The notes below the pieces were generated by a model. It did no database searches. It was not told the DNA's origin and saw nothing but the letters and a program-made list of their open reading frames with translations. A stretch of DNA of 64,000 nt, taken from Arabidopsis thaliana. Taxonomy: Eukaryota > Streptophyta > Magnoliopsida > Brassicales > Brassicaceae. A program made the position numbers and the translations under genes. Shown piece by piece: positions 55,251 through 64,000 of the stretch; position 1 is the stretch's first letter, and each line of letters starts with the position of its first letter. Location of the stretch: the NCBI RefSeq assembly GCF_000001735.4, contig NC_003076.8, positions 25,361,835 to 25,425,834 of the forward strand. The letters run 5' to 3'.

Positions 55251-55482
55251 TGGATCTTTGCCTTGTGATTGGATCAAAAGATCAAACTAACGTTTTAGAT
55301 AGTTTTTGTCATATGGATTGGAGTAATAGTGGATAAGGTAGACAGCGATGTAGCTGATTTCTTTCTATTTTTATTTATCTATAAAAACTATATTATTGAT
55401 ATATATATTATATAGTTTGATTAAAACGACATCGTATTAATAGTTTAGTCAACCGACGCCGTGATAAAGTGTGTTCACGGTG
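55251..55482. promoter_or_regulatory. Shared divergent promoter, NF-YC4 / MED30
   Basis: Only 232 bp separate the ATGs of two genes on opposite strands. The centre is AT-rich with a TA-rich tract (55380-55425) that could serve as TATA for either side. Confidence 0.55.
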
Positions 55483-56639
55483 ATGCTGCAGAAACAGGTC
55501 TCGACGACGACGACGATGACGACACAGGAGCTAGCGATGGAAGGAGAGAAGCAATTGGAAGAAACTATTGAAGCGGCGTTTCAGATAATTTCAGCCATGA
55601 ATGATGAGCTTTGTAATCCGTCTTTGTGGTCTACTTCAGCTACCCCGAGTTCCGCCGCGACGACGACGGGTTCTAATGGTTCGGCTCTCGTTTCCGCCGA
55701 TGCGGCTGCGATTGATGGAACATCGCATCATTCGGAATCTGCTGGTGGTGGCGGGGGCGGAGGAAGTGGAAATAGTGTTTTGGATGAGGCGAGTCTTCGG
55801 TATAAGAACTCAGTGACTTCGCTTCGTGCTGTTCTTGCTGCGATTCCAAATTCGCAGAAGGTATTGAACATAATGTGATGTTACTAACTATTTCGAGAAG
55901 TGTTTTGTTCTGAGTTGTTTCTGGACTGAGGAAATTTTGAATTCCTAGGGTGTTTTGAGATCTTAGATTAGGAAATCTTCGAATCGATAGAGAGTTTAGA
56001 TGAAGGATCTAATGCTTGTTGAGTGTCTTGTTCTTCACTTGTAGTGAACTTGCTTAATTTTAAATGAGAGCTTTTTTGAGGTTTCATAAATTTGAATTTG
56101 TTCATCTATTACAGGCAAAAGCATCTGAAATGCAAAATGGTTTAGGATCTCCTGAAAGTGAAGACGAGATCGAAAAATTGGAGGAGCAAGCCTTAAGTCT
56201 CAGAATGGTAAAGCTTTCTGCAATTTCTACATCTCTTTGTTTTCAATCTGATGTTACTACATTGATACACTATTCAGTCTCGAATTCTCTGTACATTTCA
56301 ACTCACATAGCATTGAATTTGATTCATATTTTCTTGTATAAAGTGTTCTTTCCCACTGTCTAGTGTAAGTGTTTGTATCATTATAGCTTAAGCGGTTCTA
56401 GAACCATGGAAATGTTGATAATTTTTTGAATACATTTCAGCCATCTGGTCATTTTGATTTCTATGTTAATAACCTTATGGGAAGTGATTATATTGTTCTT
56501 CTCTGTTGGCATTAATAAACGGAAGCTTTTGTTCATGCAGGAGATTGCAAAGAAGAATGTTCATGTTAAAGAACTTATAGATAAACTTCGGGAACTTATA
56601 GCAGATATCTCTACATGGCAAAGCCCTTGTTCTGTTTGA
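55483..56639 (+). CDS. MED30: Mediator complex subunit 30
   Basis: Three exons: 55483-55860, 56115-56207 and 56541-56639, for 189 residues from the first ATG. A second Met 11 residues later ([13 protein letters not shown]) is a possible alternative start. Structure: a helical N-terminal part, a Ser/Ala/Thr-rich linker, a Gly run (GGGGGGGSG), then two helical blocks ([19 protein letters not shown] and [13 protein letters not shown]) and a conserved basic helix [17 protein letters not shown]. Family knowledge: MED30 belongs to the head module of Mediator, bridging activators and RNA polymerase II. Confidence 0.93.
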
Positions 56640-56881
56640 GTTTTATTTTTTTGACAATAGTGAGATCAGTTTAGACAAAGATTCTAAGCCTTGTTCTTGA
56701 ATTACTCCATGTATTAGTTTTAGATATTTGTTATTTTGATATCATGAAGCCAAAAAAATAATCAAAAATGACTTTTGTATATAAAAATATTTCAGACAAA
56801 ACCTTCAAACCCTGTGTCTGTTTTTCTTTTTTGTTTGTATTGATCTGTTAAAGAAACACTTCTTGTAGTGTTTCTGAGGAA
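56640..56881. other. Convergent 3' UTR gap
   Basis: MED30 (+) and the CBS-PB1 gene (-) end 242 bp apart, so their 3' UTRs nearly meet. It is AT-rich with no further signal. Confidence 0.6.
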
Positions 56882-59800
56882 TCAATGACCGAATTTTCTG
56901 AGAAAAGCCATAAAACCAAGACCAGCTACTAATGCTGCACCAGCCGCAACTCCACTATAAGCAGCAGCCCAAGCGTCTGTCTCTACATACTCCATTGATT
57001 CTGCTGATCCTGATGCTCTTCTCCTTCTTCTTCCTTTGCCTTCTCTTGAATCATCCAAATGTAATCTCAGACTCTGCAATTTATAATGATCAAATCAATT
57101 CAGAAAGCAAAAGGGGTTTATGGGCAATCTCATGAAGGTTTCATCTTCGACTTTGGTTCTTGTTGCTTATCAACCAAAAGTTTAAAGCAGGAGGAAATCG
57201 TTCTTTTTACCTTCCAGCCAATTGATTTTGCATGCTCTATGGCTGCTTGAAGGTCACTATCTGAAGCCAACAACACTTTATCGTGGTCTTCATCTTCATA
57301 CTGCACATTATAACCATCATTTTAACAATTCAGGGGGTGACAAGAGAAGAATTAGATAATGATTGCATCATAGTCTTTATGTAAAAGAAAATATTTACCA
57401 AAATTTGGGGGAAGTTATCTGGATCGATATCATCCCCTACCCTCTGAATGATCGCGGTTATCACCTCTGTCAAACTCCGAGTGTCTGCAAAAAGAACCAA
57501 TTCAGTTAAGTAAAAGCAAGACTACAACTATTTACTTGATGAATAAAAATCAAAATTATTTTTACCGCTTATGAATCTGTGTTTCCTGTGCTTTTTGTCT
57601 TCAATTTTGAAAGAAAATGTATTTGCAAAAGGGAAAGATTTTCCTGTCTCAGCTTCGGAAGCAACCTTCATGGAGCTCTCACTGAAACAAATTGTTCCCC
57701 ATGTTGTCAACAAAGTCAGCAAAACCAAAGCTTTCTTTGAAAAGAAACTCGATAAATAGTGGAACAAGTAAGACTAGCTAATAACCTTCTCGAGTCCTCA
57801 TCGTCCTCATTAGGAGACAATGCCATAGCTGAATCCCAAAACTTTTGCATCATTGTGTTTGTCGCCTCATTACCTATTCCCGCAGTAGTTCCAGCCTGAA
57901 CACATCAAAATAACTACAAGATTGAAACATGTATCTAGAAAAAAGAGAACAGTGGATGTTCTAAACGAAAAAATTTACAGACGGTTCAAGAGATGGGAGT
58001 TACTGTGGCAACAGCAGCGTGAGTGACATGGATTACATCGACAACAGCAACTACATCTCCTTCTGCAATCAGAAACCCATTTATGGTTTACATGCGTTTG
58101 CCTTTTTAGTTTTTGTAAGACTTTACAATTGAAAAGGTTTCAGAATTCTCACCTTTGTCAGTAACGGGAAGGTGTAAGAATTTTCCCTCGTGCATGATGT
58201 GTAGAGCTTCAACAATTGGTGTGTCAACTATCGTAGATTCTGGATTCTGAGTCATAACCTATGCATTAATGAATACGAACAAATGGTTAAATTCAGGAAA
58301 AAGGAGCAACTATCACTAAGCTGGAAATAAGAGTCTAAGATGGTTGAATAATACAAGACCCTGGAGACTAATCTTTTAATCTTACCGTTTCCACTAGAGT
58401 CTCAGATGGAGGAAGATTTTCAGCCACAACCCGCATCAGTATATCCTTGGAACTAGATAAATGAAAAAACAGAACTCTTGAAAGTTAGTGATAATATATT
58501 CAAAAAGAAAGACAGAAGAGTTTAGCCAACGCATAATCTATCTAATAAGTTCGTTAGAACAAATTTCATTTGGTAAATGTGGTTCTCTAGAACAAATTGA
58601 CCTGTTCTAGTTCATGTAAGGGTCTTTGCAGAAGTAAATAGTCCTATCAGTAAACTAATATTATAGTATCAGAATGAAATTTAGGAGAAACACTTTAGCC
58701 GATTAATGAGGATGGATGTAAGGCTTTCAGGATCTATAGGGTAAAGAAGACAAAACTTCAAAGGCTTTCAGAAGGGAGAACTCACGTAAATATCCCTCGA
58801 AGCTTGTCCTCGATTATCACGACTGCACAGCTTGATTGGAATTCAACCATCTTCTTTGCTACAGTCAACACTGTGTCAGTTGGTGAGACTTTCAAAACCC
58901 TGAACAAACAGCGGTGTTAAGTTAAAACAACAAAAGAGACAGGAAACACTCAATCAAGATTGTAAAAAGAATTTCATTAGAAAAATAAGAGATTACCTAC
59001 TTTGTATCATCTGGTATAATTGTTGATAAAGAAGGTCTAAACATCCGGTCTCGTAGCGTTTCAATAAAAGTGTTGGGAACTACATGAAAAAATCAACATT
59101 TTGGACATTCAAAATAAGAAGCAAACAACAAATGAGATTGCAGCAGTTCCTCGCCTACCTGAAGTGTTTGTCCCCCAACTTTTTTCAACACCTTCAACAG
59201 CAGCAGCTATTGCCTTACCTTTCTCAGCAGCCCTCTCCATACGAGCAATTGCATCATACAAACACTTTGCTATATCTAATAAAGCAATAACTTCGCCATT
59301 TTCAACAACCGGCAAATGTCTGAATTTTCCTGCAGTAGGTAAGGTTAAGATATAGCCTCATTAAGGATCTAGACACAGCAATCAGATAAACATCAAGTTT
59401 CTCTAGCTTAAAAACAATGAGACAAACCTTGGACCATCTTTTGGAGAGCTTCAACAGCAAGTGTTTCTGAGAGAACAAACATTGGGTTCTTCGTCATAAC
59501 CTTAGATACAGGTGTTTCCTCGACATTAAGTTCCTGTGAAATCACTCTTGTAGCTATGTCCTGAAAATCCAAAAAAGACACACATACACACAGATCAATG
59601 AAGTCTCCATTTCCTTCTTCCAATCTGTTTCTAACTTTTTAACTACACTTAGCGAATAGTGGCATACCTTATCAGTAAGAATACCACAAAGCATTTCATT
59701 AGAGTCAGTCAACAACAAGGCATCAACTCGTCGTGAAGCCATCCTTTTACAAGCTTCATATATAGTTGTTGTTGCTGGTACTGTAAGTGCTTTCGATAGC

Positions 59801-60136
59801 CTTAACCGTTTCACAGTCCGCTCGCCTCCTGTTAAACCCCTGCTCCATATACAGATGAGAGAAAAAAGTTAAAACCAAATCACAATAGCTTCAATGGAAA
59901 AGAAATAAGGTAAACCTGAGGAGCTAGATGTTCTCTATGAATTGAATACGAGCATAAACTAGGGTTTATATATAAGATTGAGACCCAGCTGAGACTTACA
60001 AAGGAGAACGAGAAACAGTAAGAGATCTCCGGCCAGTATCGAGACCTCGTTCGGCCATATCCATGGATTTCTTCTTTCCGTGCAATGACGCAGTCGTAAC
60101 GGATAAGCTCCGTCTTGGCCCGCCTTGGCTAGCCAT
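56882..60136 (-). CDS. CBS-CBS-PB1 protein with tail anchor
   Basis: Fourteen exons on minus: 60136-60000, 59839-59668, 59560-59428, 59329-59159, 59079-59001, 58899-58786, 58452-58386, 58258-58153, 58062-58004, 57895-57786, 57681-57566, 57484-57399, 57300-57211 and 57073-56882, for 543 residues. There are four CBS motifs in two Bateman pairs (about 60-185 and 235-350), with RLSKALTVP, VSKVMTKNP, VLKVSPTDTV and ETVMTQNP marking their starts. A PB1 domain follows (about 397-481). The last exon has a basic linker and one C-terminal membrane segment (about 514-537), so it is tail-anchored. Family knowledge: CBS pairs sense adenine nucleotides; PB1 makes oligomers. The combined role is unknown. 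A leader intron at about 60145-60305 is likely. Confidence 0.93.
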
Positions 60137-61625
60137 ATCTACTGTATGATATAGAAAAAATCAAACCCTTGTAATCGTCAACGCTTACGAAATGATTACC
60201 AAAATTCGAATAAGGAAAGTTTTTCTGGAATCGAAACTAAACAAAACGCCAAAAAACAAACACTAATAAGAATCAGAAAACTCGTGAAATCAAAGCTATT
60301 ACCAGGCGGATTCGTCGGGTCAACAAATGGATTCTGGGATTGAAAAAACTGAGCTACACCAAGTTGGGATTAGTTCCGTTTCGTAGATGCTCTCTTCTCT
60401 CCTTTCTCAAAATGTTCGTGAGACAGATAACGGCAAGAGAGAAAACGACGATTTGTGAGACGAGAAAGATTACAGAGATTCTCCCGGGAAAGTGACGGGA
60501 AAATGTAAGAAAATTAGAAAGCAAGAAATATTCTGTGATTTTTCTCTCTGAAAAACACGTTTTATTTTGCGATTTTCACCCAATCGGATTCTTTGATTTC
60601 GATGCTCTGTCGAATTGGACGATCGCTACCTTTTTTTTTTTTGGTCTTTGCTTTTTTTTTTGGGGGGGCAATATATTGATTTCTTATATCTGGTTATTGA
60701 CACTTATATCCTCAATATTTGAGAACTATGACAAGTGGATCAAAGATTTGTTTCTCATTTGGCAAAGGGTTTTATCGTCATTAGCTATTTATGGTCATTA
60801 TTACACACGAGTTGATACTTTTTCTGGATTTTATTTTTTATATGTTGATTATTGGATTTGCCTTTTACTCTTTCTTCTTAGCATTTGGATTTTTTTTTTT
60901 CCTTTTTTTTGGACAAATTGGATTTCGTCTAAGACAGAAAATTCAAACTGATTTTTTCTTAAAACAGGTTAATTTAATTAGGATATTAAAAGTTCTGTGT
61001 TCTATCTGGATAAAAACGTGTAGACTAAAAACAAAATGAAAATAAAATATCCATTCTGTCTCATTTTCAGTTTCTTACAATGTATTTAAGGATTTGTTCC
61101 ATCCATGGTTGTGAAATCTGTGTGAACCAAAAAAAAAAAAAAAAACAGAAATTTTAATATTCAAACTTTATATTAATTGTTGAATATTTCAATGTTAAAA
61201 ACAGTGAAATGAATCAATGTCACAACAGTTTTGACCAAAAGGAAAAAGAATTGGTGTCACAACAATTTTGACCAAAAAAAGAAAAGAATTGAGGTCACAC
61301 TCACAACAATAGTCAATAACCAAAGCTACTTTAGCTTCATGGATATGGACCAAACATAAGTTATGAATTATAATACTGGGCCGAAAACTCAAAGCCCATA
61401 TGTATAAGATTCACGTTGTTCGAAATCTTTTCCCACTAAACAATAATTTTATAATTAAACCTAAAGTATGTCCACGTGGATACCATCAATTGGTTCACCA
61501 CAGCATTAGCTTTCACATCACACGAGAAGCTTCGTCTCTAACTAAAACCAAAAATACTCCAGCTCCTTCACCACTCTCTATTTCTCTCTCCAAATTCATT
61601 TCTTCTCTCTTTAAGACAAGAAGTT
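60137..61625. other. Divergent intergenic region, CBS-PB1 / DUF3339
   Basis: The left 400 bp are the leader and promoter of the CBS-PB1 gene. Then come long poly-T runs (60633-60660, with a following G run) and AT-rich DNA. A CCACGTGG palindrome lies at 61472-61479 and TGGGCC at 61377, near the DUF3339 gene. The open frames 60535-60951 and 60791-61039 are products of T-rich sequence and not genes. Confidence 0.55.
61472..61479. promoter_or_regulatory. Palindromic G-box (CCACGTGG)
   Basis: A perfect CCACGTGG palindrome about 150 bp upstream of the DUF3339 ATG; the core is bound by bZIP and bHLH factors. Confidence 0.55.
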
Positions 61626-61835
61626 ATGGCGGATTGGGGCCCAGTGTTGATCGCCGTGATCCTCTTCGTAGTTCTATCGCCGGGGCTTCTTTTCCAGATT
61701 CCGGCGGGAGGTCGAGTTGTCGAATTCGGTAATATGCAGACGAGTGGCGCTTCGATTCTCGTTCACGCCATCATTTTCTTTGGTCTCATCACTATCTTTA
61801 CCATCGCCATAAACGTCCACATCTATTCCGGTTAA
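61626..61835 (+). CDS. DUF3339 small membrane protein
   Basis: Single exon of 69 residues. It begins MADWGPVLIAVILF and has two hydrophobic spans (about 5-24 and 42-65) around a short loop with PAGGRVVEFGNM. This length and pattern match the plant-specific DUF3339 family, whose members are numerous small two-span proteins of unknown function. A G-box lies in the proximal promoter. Location is not determined, though a secretory or organellar membrane is likely. Confidence 0.9.
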   Translation: MADWGPVLIAVILFVVLSPGLLFQIPAGGRVVEFGNMQTSGASILVHAIIFFGLITIFTIAINVHIYSG

Positions 61836-62219
61836 CTGTTTAGCCAGACAAACCGGTGCTGCTTGGTTTTATTTCAATTTGATTGTAAGGTCTGGATTTG
61901 TTTTGTTTGTAACATTTTCGGATTTGTGAATATAATCAAAATTTCACCAAATGATACAACATCCAGTTTTGTTTTTGAATCTGGTATCAATCTGTAGAGT
62001 TTGTTTGGGATCTGGTTTAATTTGGTTTTCAAATGCTACTTGACACCTAATGTACATCCACCTAATAAGTGAAACGACGACGTTTTACTATTATTGGGCC
62101 TGTGGTCCGTTAAAAAGCCCAATATGCTGTATCTCGTTTAATTTCAGGTGAATCTTTCGACGACCACTCTCTCTCTTTTCCTCTTTGCAAATCCTTGAAG
62201 AAATCCAAAATCCATAGCA
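61836..62219. promoter_or_regulatory. 3' UTR of DUF3339 gene and gammaCAL1 promoter
   Basis: The second half contains two site II type elements: TGGGCC (62095-62100) and TGGGCT in reverse (62116-62121), 100-125 bp before the gammaCAL1 ATG. Site II pairs are a known feature of plant nuclear genes for mitochondrial respiratory subunits. Confidence 0.6.
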
Positions 62220-63778
62220 ATGGCGACTTCGATAGCTCGATTGTCTCGGAGAGGAGTCACTTCTAACCTGATCCGTCGTTGCTTCGCTGCGGAAGCGGCG
62301 TTGGCGAGGAAGACAGAGTTACCTAAACCGCAATTCACGGTGTCGCCGTCGACGGATCGTGTGAAATGGGACTACAGAGGCCAACGACAGATCATTCCTT
62401 TGGGACAGTGGCTTCCGAAGGTAGCCGTTGATGCTTACGTGGCACCCAACGTTGTGCTGGCTGGTCAGGTCACAGTCTGGGACGGCTCGTCTGTTTGGAA
62501 CGGTGCCGTTTTGCGCGGCGATCTCAACAAAATCACTGTTGGATTCTGCTCGAATGTACAGGAACGGTGTGTTGTTCATGCCGCCTGGTCTTCCCCAACA
62601 GGTTATTGCTTCCTTCCTTCCATTTTCAAAAAAAATTGTGTTCTGATTATCCAATTTTTTGTATGGAATCAAGACAATGTTGATTGGGATTTAGGGGTTT
62701 TCATTGTCCATTTTCAGTTATGAAAAGCTTATTGAAGAGTCGAGAACTTATATGGACAATTAAGTAAATTGGTTCTGCATAATAGTGTTCTCTCGAGTAC
62801 AGATTTTCTTGCTTGAAGAATCGTCCAGTGAACTGTGGCTGTGGCTATTGTTCTTACTCTTTTGAGCATAATGAGTTTTAACTTCGCCGATTATGTGTGT
62901 GGAAACGTGTTGTTCTTTAGGTGATTAGCATTACAGGAATCAAGAAACTAACTGAAGATTGAGCTTAATATTGAGAGTTGAATAGATTAGCGTAGTACCA
63001 CACACGATCATCTTGTGTAGTAGTAGGAAGTTTCTTAGCAGAAATTTGGGAACAATGTCTCGATAAAAGGATTTTGGTTTTTTTAATGACTTATGCAAGG
63101 ATTTGGTTTTCTGGTCACTCGTGACTGGAAGTGGGATGCAATGGTGATAAAGCTGTATCACATGGATGTGAACTTGTTTTTGCTCCAAGGTTTAGACAAG
63201 GGAAGTTTTCAAGTAAAAACATTTGAAGAGTGACCATTCTGGTTTGATAGGGTCTGCTGAATTTTATTTGACCCGGAACAGTATCTATTCAACTTGTCAC
63301 ATTGATGAAACTATTTGTTTATCTTTCAAGGCTAAATTTATATCTTGGTTCTTTTTTTACATCACAAATTTGATTCTGGGGTATCTATTTTAAAATTTCA
63401 GGATTACCAGCAGCGACAATAATCGACAGGTATGTGACAGTAGGTGCCTACAGTCTTCTGAGATCATGTACCATCGAACCAGAGTGCATCATCGGTCAAC
63501 ACTCAATACTAATGGAAGGCTCACTGGTTGAGACCCGGTCAATCTTGGAAGCGGGTTCAGTTGTGCCGCCAGGAAGAAGGATCCCATCAGGTGAACTATG
63601 GGGAGGCAATCCAGCAAGATTCATTAGAACCCTAACCAACGAAGAAACCCTAGAGATCCCAAAACTCGCTGTAGCCATCAACCACTTAAGCGGAGATTAC
63701 TTCTCTGAGTTCCTACCTTACTCAACTGTCTACTTAGAGGTAGAGAAGTTCAAGAAGTCCCTTGGGATCGCCGTTTAG
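62220..63778 (+). CDS. GAMMACAL1: Gamma carbonic anhydrase-like 1, mitochondrial
   Basis: Two exons (62220-62601, 63402-63778) around an 800-bp intron; 252 residues. The N-terminal 30 residues (MATSIARLSRRGVTSNLIRR) form an Arg/Ser-rich mitochondrial presequence. The core has hexapeptide repeats of a left-handed beta-helix (VAPNVVLAGQVTV, NGAVLRGDLNKI). Of the three zinc histidines of active gamma-CAs, H120 is present, but the VGH..HGC pair is replaced by VGAYSLLRSC, with Ala143 and Arg148. Family knowledge: gammaCAL proteins sit in the matrix-exposed domain of plant complex I and are needed for its assembly; catalysis is not expected. Confidence 0.95.
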
Positions 63779-64000
63779 AAGCTTCATCTTTTTCGTGATT
63801 CACTTTCATGTGTTTATCTATCATATGAGGTCTTTCTCTCTGCATATTGCAATAAGTAGCTGATGAACATCAAAACAAGTCCGGCTCTCTTTTTTGGTTC
63901 TAAAACGTTTGTCATTTCGTTTTTTGGGTTCTTTGTAAAATTCCATTTAAAACTGATTTTGGCTGAATATTGTCTGAATGATAATGGCGACGACTTCTGG
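63779..64000 (+). other. 3' flank of gammaCAL1
   Basis: AT-rich 3' UTR and flank. A trailing ATGGCGACGACTTCTGG at the very end could start another gene beyond the window. Confidence 0.4.

Noticed and set aside
60535-61039. Phe/Leu-rich hydrophobic frames that look like membrane proteins
   Set aside because: They come from poly-T and T-rich intergenic DNA; composition explains the hydrophobic pattern.

Overview
This window is plant nuclear DNA. Genes are split by short AT-rich GT-AG introns, intergenic DNA is AT-rich, and the protein set includes plastid and mitochondrial precursors, an NF-Y subunit, a Mediator subunit, a cytochrome P450 and an LRR receptor kinase. Gene content and order match what I recall of the lower arm of Arabidopsis thaliana chromosome 5, about At5g63260 to At5g63510. 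That match is from memory, not from a search. Exon boundaries were worked out by hand from GT/AG sites and reading frame. For every multi-exon gene listed the exon lengths sum to a whole number of codons.

Layout. 1-7.5 kb: a five-finger CCCH protein (+), a very small NOI/RIN4-like gene (-) and an unusual membrane-type C2H2 protein (+). 7.5-12 kb: a HemW/HemN-like radical SAM gene (-), divergent from an organellar bS21 ribosomal protein (+), then plastid NDPK2 (-). 12.5-17 kb: the bromodomain-NET protein GTE10 (-), followed by a doubtful small ORF and a single-exon DUF7950-type gene (-). 19.3-23 kb: a gene-poor stretch with a decayed RNase H-like remnant. 23-33 kb, all minus strand: CDKG1, a peroxisomal 4CL-like ligase, an O-fucosyltransferase-like protein and adenylate kinase. 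33-36 kb: an LRR receptor pseudokinase (-). 36-38.6 kb: AT-rich intergenic DNA. 38.7-46.4 kb: RNase J with a plant C-terminal trihelix-like domain (+) and a DUF167/UPF0235 protein (+). 47-49 kb: intronless CYP94B1 (-). 49-51.7 kb: intergenic. 51.8-60.1 kb: a SAP-domain protein (-), NF-YC4 (-) divergent from MED30 (+), and a CBS-PB1 tail-anchored protein (-). 61.6-64 kb: a DUF3339 peptide (+) and gamma carbonic anhydrase-like 1 (+).

The genes do not form one pathway, as expected for a eukaryotic chromosome. Some share themes. Several act in organelles (bS21, NDPK2, RNase J, gammaCAL1, the HemW-like protein). Several act in nuclear regulation (GTE10, CDKG1, NF-YC4, MED30, the SAP and CCCH proteins). 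Two touch jasmonate chemistry (the SKL-tagged 4CL-like ligase and CYP94B1).

I found no mobile system, CRISPR array or gene cluster that looks like a new biological system. The observations most worth checking are an unexplained minus-strand open frame at 3.1-3.3 kb, a pair of alternative stop codons across a 3' intron of NF-YC4, a GC-AG intron, loss of catalytic residues in two enzymes-by-fold, and local repeat expansions inside an intron and inside two coding exons.
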